A program made the position numbers and the translations under genes. The notes under the pieces were generated by a model. The model did no database searches and had not been told where the DNA came from. It worked only from the letters and a program-made list of their open reading frames with translations. A DNA stretch of 37,129 bases from Scytalidium lignicola (lineage: Eukaryota; Ascomycota; Leotiomycetes): positions 1 to 37,129 of the forward strand of contig NCSJ02000393.1 of assembly GCA_002812745.2 (NCBI GenBank). Direction: 5' to 3'. Of this stretch, positions 1-10,541 are shown piece after piece (the first letter of the stretch is position 1; every line of letters starts with the position of its first letter).

Positions 1-2
1 CT

Positions 3-500
3 CCCTTACCCAACTCTCCACGAAGTCCTCCACCAAACTTAATAACGCCGCCGATCCCCCCGATTCCACCAATTCCACCAGATCTCCCAGATCTCGAAAC
101 CCTATCAGACATACCAGAAGAGGAAGAAGACTTGGAAAGTGCACCTACGCTGACAATGGAGACACCACAGCTTGCCTCGAAACGGGCATCCACCCGCTTC
201 AGCACGTACAGCATGGCGCCTTCCCTAGCCGCTACGGTCAAGACATCTCTCACATCTGAATCAGCTCACCAGGAGATCTACAACATCGAGGAGGGTTTGG
301 AGAAGCTGGAGAACAAGAAGCTAGCCGACCAGCGATTCATCCCGTCCAAGGAGAAGAGCGAGAGCCTGAGCAAGCTGGCGCTGGGCGCAAAGCTAGAGCG
401 AGCGCTGGACAGACGGCTGGACAGCCAGGATGCCGTCATGCGGAAGAAGAGTGTCAGCATCAGCGAGAAGCCGCGCAAGGAGTTCCGCGAGAAGTTCTAA
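3..500 (+). CDS. C-terminal part of an unrecognised protein (5' end outside window)
   Basis: The frame is open from the left edge and ends in TAA at 498-500, giving about 165 visible residues, so this is the 3' end of a longer gene whose start is not in the window. The visible part begins with a Pro-rich stretch with PPIPPIPP-type repeats and an acidic EEEED patch. It then has a Ser/Thr-rich segment and a charged, probably helical C-terminus containing LEKLENKKLADQRFIP and KLERALDRRLDSQDAV, ending in a basic tail. Biased composition in one frame and the absence of stops up to the edge support coding. I do not recognise a domain and assign no function. POB3 follows on the same strand after about 870 bp, so the two genes are probably transcribed separately. 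Confidence 0.6.
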   Translation, partial: PLPNSPRSPPPNLITPPIPPIPPIPPDLPDLETLSDIPEEEEDLESAPTLTMETPQLASKRASTRFSTYSMAPSLAATVKTSLTSESAHQEIYNIEEGLEKLENKKLADQRFIPSKEKSESLSKLALGAKLERALDRRLDSQDAVMRKKSVSISEKPRKEFREKF

Positions 501-1366
501 GGTTGGTGGAGGGCTTTAATACGGGCAATAAATCTAAATCTACGCGGAGAGAGAGAGAGACAGAGAGAAGAGGACGACTGGAGGGGATTATTCACGAAGA
601 ACGAATGCGATATACCGCGAGGTTTTATGACGAGGACCATTTGAGCATGCGGATGGGCGTTTGTTTGTTTTTGTGCTGTTCTCTTTGTTGGAATTGCTTG
701 TTGCGCTGTGCGTTGGAACTATGGCATACTACTGTTTATACCACCATCCTCTATATTACATGTCTCCCACAACCACATCAACGCCTCTGATGGCAATGTT
801 TTATCGGTGTTCATTGCGTTCGGTCAGATATATCTGTTTTCTGTTATTATTGCTGGCTTCTGATCGAACAAACAATTGTTGATCCCGCGTGCCGGAGATT
901 CAAGTGTTGGGGCTGTATGAATCCAACGTGGTCACAGGAGTATATAAGTCATGATAGAGATCCTTTCCTGCCAGATCTTGGGGGCAAATACAGGAGTATG
1001 ATTGTTAAAACATTTGCACAAGATTCCAATTTTATCCAATTGTGTATTAAGAGCTCTAGAGCTCTAGAACTCTAGAACTCCATCCTGTCATAAGTTGATA
1101 ATAGAGAGCGCGGCTATATAAATTGGTGTAAGAAAAGTAGCTGTACATAATCCGCCTGTAAACTACTGCGATTCCCGTCCAGCTTCTATTTTTCCAGCTA
1201 CAGCAGCCTATTCGCTAAATTTCGGTCGCGATATTACGTCGCGAGAGCTCCATCCATCTACGCGACTTTTTGATAGACTAATAATCAGAGAGCCTCTTCA
1301 GCAAGCTCATCCATTCAATAAAACCCACCACCCAACTCTCTTCTCACAAAACCAGAAACTGAAACC
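501..1366. other. Intergenic region upstream of POB3
   Basis: No gene is supported here. The left part is the 3' flank of the truncated gene, with a GA-rich run near 549-571. Small ORFs at 503-882 are T-rich and resemble nothing. A short tandem of CTCTAGA-type units with a 14-bp palindrome lies at 1051-1080. The right part is presumably the POB3 promoter and leader. Confidence 0.5.
1115..1127 (+). promoter_or_regulatory. TATA-like element with adjoining inverted CCAAT upstream of POB3
   Basis: TATATAAA at 1115-1122 is followed directly by ATTGG, the complement of CCAAT, about 245 nt before the POB3 ATG. The distance suits a TATA box with a 5' leader of roughly 200 nt. This is only a sequence match; AT-rich matches of this kind are common. 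Confidence 0.3.
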
Positions 1367-3464
1367 ATGGCGCTGTAAGTCCTTTGCATTCCCTATTATC
1401 AACGAGGCGATATTTAAGCTTCCTGCGTTTCTACAATACCCAAGAAAGAAAAGAAGAAAAAAGGGACTATAAATTCAAAAGCTAACCGCCGTTTTGCTCG
1501 CGACCTCCAGGGAGAGCTTCGATAACATATATCTCGATCTATCTAAGGAACCCGGAAAGTGTCGATTTGCAGAAACGGGATTCGGATGGAAGCCCGCGGC
1601 GGGCGGGGATACTTTCACTCTAGATCATACTAATATCGGCGGTGCGCAATGGAGTAGGGCGTCGAGGGGGTATGAGGTTAAGATCTTGCTGAGGAATTCG
1701 GGGGTTGTGCAACTTGATGGATTTTCTCAGGAGGTTTGTTCATTGCCCCCCAGTTCAAGCATTTAAACCAAAAATTGGGCCTTTTGATTTTCTCTGTCTT
1801 CTTAACTTGCTTTTGGAATTGGGTTACTAACTTTTTGCCCCAAGGACTTCGAGCGCATCGGCAAGATCTTTAAAAACTGGTATAGCACCAATCTAGAACA
1901 CAAAGAACATGCTCTCCNGGGCTGGAACTGGGGTAAAGGAGAATTCGGCAAGGCAGAATTAGCATTCAACGTGCAGAATCGTCCGGCCTTTGAGATCCCT
2001 TACTCTGAGATATCGAATACCAATCTTGCGGGCAAGAATGAAGTCGCCATCGAATTCTCGCTGCCGCAGAACGGTGATGACACTGGTACTAATGGATCCC
2101 TGGGTGGTGCGCGAGGACATGGTAAAAAGGCTGGTGCAGGGAAGGATCAGTTGGTTGAGATGAGGTTTTATATTCCGGGCACGACTACGAAAAAGGAGAC
2201 GTTGGAGGGGGAGGATGCTCCTAGTGATGCTGAGAACGATGAGGAGGAGCAGAATGCTGCTAATCTTTTCTACGATACTCTTATGGAGAAGGCGGAGATT
2301 GGCGAAGTTGCTGGTGATACGCTGGCTACTTTCCTCGATGTCCTCCATCTTACACCCAGGTATGTTTGTGATTGGAGATGTATTTTACTCATTTGGTGTG
2401 CTAGATTCCTTGCTGACTTTTTTTTGCTTCCCTAACTTAGAGGTCGTTTCGATATCGATATGTACGAGAACTCCTTCCGATTACGTGGTAAGACATACGA
2501 TTATAAGATTCAGTACGAAGCCATCAAGAAGTTCATGATCTTGCCAAAACCAGACGAATTACACTTCATGATCACCATTGGGCTAGATCCGCCCTTGCGC
2601 CAGGGCCAGACGAGATATCCTTTCTTGGTCATGCAATTCAAGAAAGATGAGGAGGTGACAATAGACTTGAACATGACGGAGGAGTTGCTTAAAGAGAAGT
2701 ATGAAGGGAAATTACTGCCACATTACGAACAGCCTCTCCATCAAGTAGTGACGCAGGTCTTCCGCGGCCTCGCTGGAAAGAAGGTCAACCAACCGGCAAA
2801 GGACTTCCTAAGGTATGTTTTTTTTGTCCACACTTTGTTACAGCTAGGTACCCTTTTTTTTGTGCTAACAATTTATAACCTAAGTCACCATGGCCAATTT
2901 GGTATCAAATGTTCTATAAAAGCTAGCGAAGGTTTCCTATACTGCCTCGAAAAGGCCTTTATGTTCGTTCCAAAACCAGCAACCTACATCGCCTACGAGC
3001 AAACCGCATCCATCACCTTCTCCCGAGTCGGCGGCGCCATCTCAGCGTCTCGTACCTTCGATATAACAGTACACCTCAAAGGGGGCGCAGGTGAATCCCA
3101 ATTCAGCAACATCAACCGTGAGGAACAGAAGCCGCTGGAGGAGTTCTTCAAGCTTAAGGGCTTGCGTGTTAAGAACGAAATGGATGAGGATAACTCCGCT
3201 CTTTTGGCTGCTGCACTTAGAGATCCTGATATGGCTAGTAGTGATGAGGAAGTGGTTGCTTCGAGGGCAGACCGCGGTAGTGCGGATGAAGATGATGAGA
3301 GTGTTGATGAAGACTTCCACACCGAAACGGAAAGCGATGTTGCGGAGGAGTACGATTCAGCTCATGATAGCTCTAGCTCGGGGTCCGAGTCTGGCGGTGG
3401 TAGTGGGGGTGAGGCAAGTGACGCCGAGGCGGAGCGGCCAAAGAAGAAATCGAAACGTGCTTAA
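1367..3464 (+). CDS. POB3: FACT complex subunit Pob3 (SSRP1 family histone chaperone)
   Basis: Five exons: 1367-1374, 1511-1733, 1845-2359, 2441-2812 and 2885-3464, giving 565 aa, the usual fungal Pob3 length. Exon 1 carries only ATG GCG CT; the first intron has donor GTAAGT. The protein begins MALESFDNIYLDLSKEPGK and includes GVVQLDGFSQEDFERIGK, GWNWGKGEFGKAELAFNVQ, TPRGRFDIDMYE and FSRVGGAISASRTFDI, all hallmarks of the Pob3 N-terminal and middle (tandem PH-like) domains. The last 95 or so residues are acidic and Ser-rich and end in KKKSKRA, a likely nuclear signal. As in other fungi there is no HMG box; Nhp6 supplies it in trans. With Spt16, Pob3 forms FACT, which displaces and re-deposits H2A-H2B during transcription and replication. 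Codon 1917-1919 is CNG; the family has Arg here, so CGG is likely. Intron 4 (72 nt) keeps the reading frame open. Confidence 0.96.
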
Positions 3465-5152
3465 ATGCTGCGCTGACGGTTTGTATTTCTTCTATGGTCT
3501 TGGTCTCGGTCTTCGGGAATATCATTTTTGAGGGCAAATACAGTAGCAAAATAAGCATTGTTTATTGGCGTTTATAGGAGCTCGATGCTCAGGCTAGCTA
3601 GGTCCCCCTGCCTGATTCGAACCTCTAATGGATAGTTTGGGGAAGAAAATAGTAATGTAAAAGCGCCTGTTTTGAGGTTATGTGTGGGAACATAATGCTA
3701 TTGACTTCAACTTTTTGATCAAACTACATGTGCAATGGGCCGTTTTACTTTCTACGTTGGTTGCTGGTTTCCACTCGATAAAACGAGAAGGGGATGTGGA
3801 GTGAATGATTGCCTCGATAAGCTTTATGCCTTAGAACCTAGTAGAGCATTGACTATTTTAGAAAGCTAATCTAGGATAAGGTTGAATAATAGAGTGAATG
3901 AGCTATGCTTGGATGCAAAGCATGTGTTCAATCAAGCCTTCTCAATGAGCAATGTCGAAGGAAGAAACACGGGATACAAAAAGAGACTCCATCCTGAACT
4001 GTGAGAAAGAATTCGATTCCTCTAGAGCTATCCATAATTGTTATGCCATAGGGGCGTATTAATTATTCTCCTGCAAGATCTGTATTATTCATGGTGGAGA
4101 GAATGATTCTGTCAAGAAGTTGATCATAGATTGTTGTATCAAAGTACATATCCGCTTCAGCTATCAAGTGGATATCTTTCCCAGAGGGGCAAGAAATCTT
4201 CTGACGATTGGGAGAGAAAGGAAAAGGATCAAACAAGAGAAAGGCGCTAATTAAAGGTCTGAATCCTGATACTACGGGCGAGAGGGCCGCTTATACGGTA
4301 GATGGATTACTGATGTTGATGTTAATGTTGATGTTGATGACGGACTATGAAAGTTGTCGCCTCGTTTCGGCGCTGGCAAAGAACCAACAATAGCCACTAC
4401 TGTAGTAGTAATAAAGTGAAAACCAATGATTGCATCGACAAAACAATTACTGCAATTGGCCTTCCGATTGATTGAATCAATGAAAAGAACAAGTTACCGC
4501 CCCAGCACAGTAAGTGCGCCCGATATAGCCCAGACTGCAGAAAGTCGCCCACTTGCGGACACCGGGCTTGCAGTCGTTGGCCGGCCACCGCTGGCAAACC
4601 ACCCAATGTCAACACACCACGCAGGAGTCCTCGTCACCCCCGCAACCACTCGAAGACCCTTGCTGCACAACGCAGAACATCCACTCAATGGCTACAGAAC
4701 CATTCCTACCAACTGCTGACTTCAAAGCAGAGCACATCCTCGTACTGTATTAACACGCTTTTTTTTAAATCCCATTTCCGTCAATGCTTCATCATCCAGC
4801 TTCCTCTCTCTCATGCGGCCGACTTGAAGCTTCATCTCTGCGAAAGTGCTTGCCTTAATCCTCGAGAGCCTTATCGTTCGCACCTCTATTTACTTAGAGG
4901 CGGGGGCCCGCCAACCTAGCACTTTTTTTTGTCCACAATCCGTCGTCATCACCGACTTTTCGTCCGGCTTTTTTCAAACGCCTTTCTATTTCCTGAGTAC
5001 CGGTCGGAAAAGGTTTCCTTTCTAATATCGAAAACCTAGCCGTTTTCCCGGCTTGAATTCTCTGTTCAACAAAGTCTTTGGCCATTGATTTATCGGTACC
5101 GAGATCGTCTTTCGTCTCTCTTTCTGCTGCCACCCGGCGGCTCTCCGCCGTC
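3465..5152. other. Intergenic region between POB3 and the b561 gene
   Basis: No gene is supported. The first part is POB3 3' flank. A TGATGT-type microsatellite lies near 4313-4339. From about 4,770 the + strand is pyrimidine-rich, as expected for the 5' leader of the following gene. TACTGTA motifs occur at 3538, 4398 and 4743. Short ORFs here lack any recognisable domain. Confidence 0.5.
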
Positions 5153-7740
5153 ATGACAGATAATCTGGCGCCGCCCGGAAGCAGCACTTACTCGTCCAAT
5201 ACGATGACGGTCGGAGATGGGACCTGGGATTCCACGAGAAATGACTTCCTCTTGCCCAATCTCGTTGGATTGAACTTTGCTACGATGCGATATAATGGTT
5301 GGTTTGTCCTATATATCTCTCTCTCAAGCTCTCAAGCTTACCTTTGTGTAACCGAATATTTATCTAACAAATATTTTATTACACAGGAATGGGAAATCGG
5401 TTCGCCGGCCTTCCTCAGTATCATAGTCTAATCAAGGGACATGGGATCGTGGCTGCCATTACCTTCCTCTTCTTCGTGCCGTTTGCAATATTCTTTGCTC
5501 GGTTTCCCGCAAGACGGCCAGGCCGCAGTTTGAGATTTCACATCTACTTCCAGGTTATGACGTTACTGTTGTCGACGGTGGTATTTATTCTTGGATTCCA
5601 GGCTGTTGGTCCAAAACGATCCTTGACCAACCCGCATCATGGTATTGGCGTTGCAATATACGTCATGATCTTGGTCCAGGCTGTCTATGGCAGTTGGGTT
5701 CATGGGAGGGAGAAAGGGAGAAATCGAGCGAGGATACCTCTGAAGACGGTATTGCATCAGTGGCTGGGAAGAGCAATTGCGCTGCTTGGGTTTGCTCAAA
5801 TCCCATTAGGTCTTACATTGTATGGCTCTCCAAAGGCATTATTCGTTCTATATGCCCTTTGGATGGCGTTCCTTCTATTGCTGTATTTCGTATTGGATTT
5901 CAGATACCGAGGCTCTGCCAGACCGGACATAAGTGGACGACGCAGCTCCCATGGAGGAACAGTGATCACAGAGACTACAGAGAAGCGCGGTCGCTTTGGT
6001 GGTATGATTGCTCCTTTAGCTGCTAGTGCTGGACTTGCTGCGCTCCTGGGTAGAAGACGTCATAGCAGGAGTAGGAGTCGAAGTCGAAGTCGACGAGACG
6101 AAGTCCTTCCTTCACGACGAGGCTCCGGGAGTTATTTCGAGGAAGAGAAATTTGACTCGCGAAAGAAGGATAGCGGTGGAATGATGAATACGATTTTCAA
6201 GGGTGCTGCTATTATTGGAGCTGGTGCATTGGCTAAAAGTTGGTATGATCGACGACAACAGAAGAAGGAGGATGAGCGGTATTCTTCCGTCGCCCCCGAT
6301 ACTCCAAGTCGTCATCGATACCATGACGAGAGTGTGCTCAGCGATGAAACTATGGACACACATCATGTTGGTGGACGCAGACCGACTAATCCAGCAACGA
6401 CAGTTACTGGCACGGTGCTTAGCACGGCAGATACTCGACCAATGACCCCAAGACCCGCCAGAACCAGTCACAGAGATAGTTTTGATTCTCTTGATTACAC
6501 CGAATATACCTACACTAGTCCATCCAGACGGCAACAAGAAGAGAGTGGCGGTTTAGGCAAGGGGCTTCTTGCTGGCCTAGGACTCGGATGGTTTGCAAAG
6601 AGGATGAAGGACCGCCGGGATAAGAAAGAACAGCAAAGACTTCAAGAAGAGGAGGAAGAGAGAATAGAAGAAGAGAGACTGGCAAGACTAGGAAACCGGC
6701 CTCCAAAATTAACTGGCGATGGATATCCCTCCCCACGTCGTCAAAATCGCAGGCAGTCCCGCATAGTGACAGAGTCTGACTTGTCAACTATAACAGATGA
6801 TCCACATACCATCGGACCCGGATCATCAATCCCACCATTGCCATCAGGTGCAGCAGGCACCACGATTGATTCAGGAGCGGCTCAAGGGGGTTCCGTCTCA
6901 ATGCCCCCAATGCCTCCTGATCCCCACGGCGTCCTCCACCAAGACTCAGGTAGCGAGGCGTACTATTCAGGCCCCAGTAAGAGCCGTCGAAGCGCCTCAA
7001 GACGAAGACGTGAGAGACAAGCTCCGTCAACGATTGTTCCTGGGTCAGCACTCACGCCTGGATCGGTACCCGCTGCTGGTTCAGCAATTACAGCTGGATC
7101 AGCATTGGCCGGGGCAGAAGAGGATCCCCTTCGCCGAGATGGCTCACGATCGCGGGCTCCTTCTCAGGTTGCAAGTCCACCAGTCAGTGTCAAGGTCAGA
7201 GTCGACCACGATCGTGACCGAAATGTCACCTTACGACGTCTGACGGAGCAAGAAGCAGCTGCTGAGCGAGAAGCACGCCGAGCAGAGCGAAGACGACGAG
7301 CAGATTCTGTCAGTAGCTTTTCTGGTACCGAGTCGGGACGAAGACGGTACCGCCGAGACACTAGTGCTACTGGCTCTAGGCGAACTGATACGTCATTGCC
7401 CGCGCCAATTCCACCTTCAGTACCACCTCCTCCACCACCCAATAGTGTGCCTCAGGTTGTAGTACCTGATCCTTCATTTGTTAGTGGTAATAAACCAAAA
7501 GACTCAGCATACTACTCTGGTGGCGCTGGGAGACCTAGTACTTCTGGGGGGAGACCCAATACTGCCGGTACGGGAGTAACTAGCGTTGCTAGTCCTGAAA
7601 GCCATGGCACATGGAGTGGAATGAGTGGTACTGCAATGAGTGCTAATGCGAGCACGGCGGAGGTTAACGACGAAAGAAGGAGAAGAAGACGACTCGAGAG
7701 ACAGCAGAGGGAGGCGGTAGGGACGGTGAATTTCGATTGA
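5153..7740 (+). CDS. Cytochrome b561-type membrane protein with long Arg-rich, disordered C-terminal tail
   Basis: Two exons, 5153-5297 and 5387-7740, encode 832 aa. Donor GTTGGT at 5298 is the only one that keeps phase with the acceptor ACACAG, giving the junction MRYNG-MGNRFAG. Residues about 60-230 form five or six hydrophobic helices. Histidines H67 (KGHG), H100 (RFHIYF), H132/H133 (NPHHGIG) and H172 (LHQWLGR) fit the four haem ligands of b561 domains, which pass electrons across membranes. The remaining 600 residues are charged, Ser/Pro-rich and probably cytosolic. They hold an SRSRSRSRSRR run near residue 280, three Gly/Ala-hydrophobic patches each followed by an Arg/Lys cluster (about 253-290, 312-346, 436-475), a Glu-rich coiled-coil stretch and a polyproline segment. 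The electron donor and acceptor cannot be read from sequence. Guanylate kinase lies downstream on the same strand. Confidence 0.85.
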
Positions 7741-8356
7741 TGATCCAACAACAGTTCGACTTTAACGCCTTTTCTTGACATGTATGTTTCTTGTGATATA
7801 TGGGGTTTAACTTCTGGGCAGGTTGCTTTGGGCCGGAGTTTTAAACTTTATTCTTTTATTTTAAAGTCGGATATCTCCTGTTGGCACTCTGCAGGTGGCT
7901 TTTTTATTGGGATTTTGTTATGTAATCCTTGGGATATGATAACTTTACGGTTGCATTGTTGTGTGGTATGAAAAAACTATTGAGATGAATCATGATATGA
8001 TGCCATGATCATCTTTTCTTTATTATTATTCTTAGCATTGAGTTGAGACAAGGATTGAGTTTATGAGAAAAAGAATAAATTGTTGAATAATTTTTATAGG
8101 TTTAGATTTAGGTTTTTTGCGTTCGACTCTTTTGCAGGGACTTATTGTCTTACTGTAGTATCAATCAAGATGAAGGTAGTAAATATAAACCTAATTCTTT
8201 AATAGCGTTTTATTTGAATAGGCCTGTGATTGGCCAGTTACAGTAGGACAATTGCCTATTAAGAAATCCCCGGCGGCCTTGTCACGTGCCATATAGTACG
8301 CTGGAAATAGCGCACGGACCAAAACTGTCAATTTGTTTCTTTACCACTTCCGCAGC
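7741..8356. other. Intergenic region between the b561 gene and guanylate kinase
   Basis: AT-rich 3' flank of the b561 gene followed by the presumed promoter of guanylate kinase. TACTGTA motifs occur at 8151 and 8239 (one per strand). No gene is supported. Confidence 0.5.
8282..8288 (+). promoter_or_regulatory. TCACGTG E-box upstream of guanylate kinase
   Basis: TCACGTG lies about 70 nt before the first ATG of the guanylate kinase gene. CACGTG is the core recognised by bHLH factors such as Cbf1 in fungi. This is a motif match only, with no evidence of occupancy. Confidence 0.3.
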
Positions 8357-9085
8357 ATGAGATTCTCTCATCACCTTCGTTCTCGTTTTGCAAATCCAAT
8401 GGCCCTCAGTAAGCATATCCTTTTATCCTACCCTAAGCCCGGCTAATTCTCTTCAGTCCCCAGCCTGCCGCGCGATCGGCGACCTCTTGTGATCTCTGGT
8501 CCCTCAGGCGTCGGCAAGGGTACTCTCTGCAAGCTCCTTTTCAATCGGCACCCTGATACCTTTGCGTTTTCCATATCACATACGACGCGAAGCCCACGAC
8601 CTGGAGAGCAAGACGGTGTAGACTACTACTATGTCACCAAGAATGAGTTCAAGGAGCTTATTGCCAAAGATGGCTTTATAGAAAAGTATGCGTTTCAAAT
8701 ATAAGTCCTTTCGACATGCTAATATGTGCGGTGTAGTGCTCAGTTTGGAGATAACTTATATGGCACAAGTAAAAATACGATTAAAGTCCAGAGCGCGAAG
8801 GGCAAAGTAGTAGTGTTGGACATCGAAATGGAGGGTGTTAAACAAATCAAGAAGTCAGATATAAGCGCTCGATACGTCTTTATTGCGCCACCGTCAATGG
8901 AGGAGCTTGAGGAGCGCTTGCGAGGACGAGGTACTGAGAATGAGGAGAGTATACAAAAGAGGTTAACACAAGCAAAGCTAGAGCTTGAGTTTGCTAAGAC
9001 TGGAGTTCATGATAGAGTAATTACTAATAGCGATTTGGAAACCGCATACAAGGAGTTGGAAGAATTTGTTTATGCAGAATCATGA
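8357..9085 (+). CDS. Guanylate kinase (GMP to GDP)
   Basis: Three exons, 8357-8408, 8457-8685 and 8737-9085, encode 209 aa. The core starts RRPLVISGPSGVGKGTLCK, with the P-loop GPSGVGKG. It continues with SISHTTRSPRPGEQDGVDYY (GMP-binding region) and, across the second junction, FIENAQFGDNLYGTSKNT. A lid region with RLRGRGTENEESIQKRL follows. All are diagnostic of guanylate kinase, which phosphorylates GMP and dGMP with ATP. Exon 2 to exon 3 joins in AA|T to restore the family Asn-Ala-Gln. Two in-frame ATGs exist, at 8357 and 8399. The first adds MRFSHHLRSRFANP, which is basic, has no acidic residue and resembles a mitochondrial presequence. The second gives 195 aa, nearer the usual cytosolic length. 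I chose the longer form because both lie in the same exon and frame. Confidence 0.93.
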
Positions 9086-9174
9086 ACTTTGCTTTTATAC
9101 CATTATATGTTACAGCTCTTATGCTTATATGTTGAATTAACGTGAAATGAAATATGCTTAACGTTTAGATTAAT

Positions 9175-9205
<31 letters not shown>

Positions 9206-9244
9206 TACTATTACTATTATTACTATTATTATTATTATTATTAT
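9175..9244 (+). repeat. (ATT)n/(ACT)n microsatellite
   Basis: About 70 nt of perfect trinucleotide periodicity, mostly TTA/ATT with interspersed ACT units, in the 3' flank of guanylate kinase. The ACT interruptions suggest an old repeat that has partly diverged. Confidence 0.95.
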
Positions 9245-9370
9245 ACGTTTTAAACTATTTAAACTATTCTATTCTATTAGTTTTTCCCACTAGTTTTGCA
9301 TTAAATGTGTCCCCTGTAAGTTCGTTATTAGGTGACAGAAGAGTGAACGTATTTCATCTACCTAGGTGGA

Positions 9371-9418
9371 CAAGGCTGAACCCCAAGCCAATCAACTTCC
9401 AAACGAGGTTCAGCCTTG
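9371..9418. repeat. 12-bp perfect inverted repeat with 24-nt spacer
   Basis: CAAGGCTGAACC at 9371-9382 and its reverse complement GGTTCAGCCTTG at 9407-9418 could form a hairpin in DNA or RNA about 160 nt before the NNF1 start codon. The arms do not extend further on the outside. Confidence 0.6.
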
Positions 9419-9577
9419 CGCGCGCCATGTAAACAAAAGTTCCCCAGGCATCTCAACTAAGACCCCGCGCAACCAGACTCCCAAACTCTCACTAACAACG
9501 TTCCTGGTGCCCAACAACTATAACATTACAATCAATTGGACTCTCGCGTTAATCCATCTAGAAAAGGGAACGAAACG

Positions 9578-10541
9578 ATGCCTTCATCAACCACATCTTC
9601 CGAACAGCCACCTCCGCCCCCAGAACACATGTCACCTTCTCCCCCACCACAACAACCAACACCTCTCACACTAGGCCCACGCGCGACTGCATTCTTAAAA
9701 CTATACGACGATGCTCTTTCTCATACTCTGCGCGCAATAAGTTATAAGAGTTTCGCTGCCTGTTTCCCTACTATTGCGCAGTCGGCACCGGAGAGTTTGA
9801 GGGGTATGCATCAAGGGCTTGTAGGCAGGTTGGAGGGGTTTGCAAAGGTGGGTTTGATCAATTCGTAGTCTGGCCGGGTTTAATGTCTTGCTACATACTG
9901 GGGTGGAGTTTAAAAGCTGTTGGATTCTTTGCAATCTAGGAACTATAAAAAATCAAAGACGAACTTTTGAAGGGGTTGTAGAATTATGACTGATGAATGA
10001 TATCGATGCAGAACGAATTCGAGACTATTCTTGTGGAACGTAATGTGGTTCAGAATCTGAACGCGTTAGAAGACCTTATTGCTGATGCAAAAAGGAGGAA
10101 GGCAAGAGCTAGTGGCGATGAGGAAGTCATTGCGTATGTACTATCTTCCCCTTTTTAATTCCTCTATTCCCGCTCTGCCTCCATTGGAATGCGGCATCAG
10201 TCTCAATCTACCATTTTTGTTTGTATTTTCCTCATCAAACTAACATCTATCATCTCAACAGAACCCATCTCCTCCCTGCCCCCGCGATCCTCAACGCACA
10301 CCTCTCACCACTCCTCGCAAGTCAACAGTCCCAGCTCAACGCTAAACTCCAGACAGTACAAAGCCAGAATGCAAGTCTAGCCGAAAAAATTGTTTCTCAA
10401 CGAAATGAAATTGACTCTCTGCTTGCAAGCGTAGAGAGTGTGGTTAGGGATTTGGATGGAGCAGTTGAGTTGCTTGAGCGTGAAGGTGTGCAATTAGCGA
10501 GGGAGGCGGTTGGTGCAGAGCAGGTTATGGAGGGTGTTTAA
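9578..10541 (+). CDS. NNF1: Kinetochore protein Nnf1 (MIND/Mis12 complex subunit)
   Basis: Three exons, 9578-9847, 10012-10133 and 10262-10541, encode 223 aa; donors GTGGGT and GTATGT, acceptors GCAG and ACAG, all phases consistent. After a Pro/Ser-rich start the protein reads GPRATAFLKLYDDALSHTLR and SFAACFPTIAQSAPESLRGM. After the first junction comes NEFETILVERNVVQNLNALE, then a C-terminal helix beginning LSPLLASQQSQLNAKLQTVQ. This is the fungal Nnf1 pattern: two helical segments, the second coiled-coil. Nnf1 pairs with Mtw1/Mis12 in the four-protein MIND complex, which links inner-kinetochore CENP-C to the Ndc80 complex at microtubules. The chosen ATG is the first in frame. The C-terminus ends in a Glu/Ala-rich coil. 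Confidence 0.88.

Larger units (their letters stand above)
9086..9577. other. Intergenic region between guanylate kinase and NNF1
   Basis: No gene is supported. It contains a trinucleotide microsatellite, a 12-bp inverted repeat, and the presumed NNF1 promoter and leader. Confidence 0.5.

Noticed and set aside
1051..1080. 14-bp palindrome GAGCTCTAGAGCTC with repeated CTCTAGA units
   Set aside because: One or two palindromes of this length are expected in this much DNA; low-complexity slippage explains the repeated units.
3590..3640. Possible tRNA 3' half on the - strand (GGTTCGAATC resembling a T-loop)
   Set aside because: The flanking bases do not form a T-stem, and no anticodon arm, D arm or acceptor stem can be drawn around it.
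9175..9244. Whether the trinucleotide tract could be a CRISPR-like or coding repeat
   Set aside because: It is a simple microsatellite with no spacers, and it follows the guanylate kinase stop codon.
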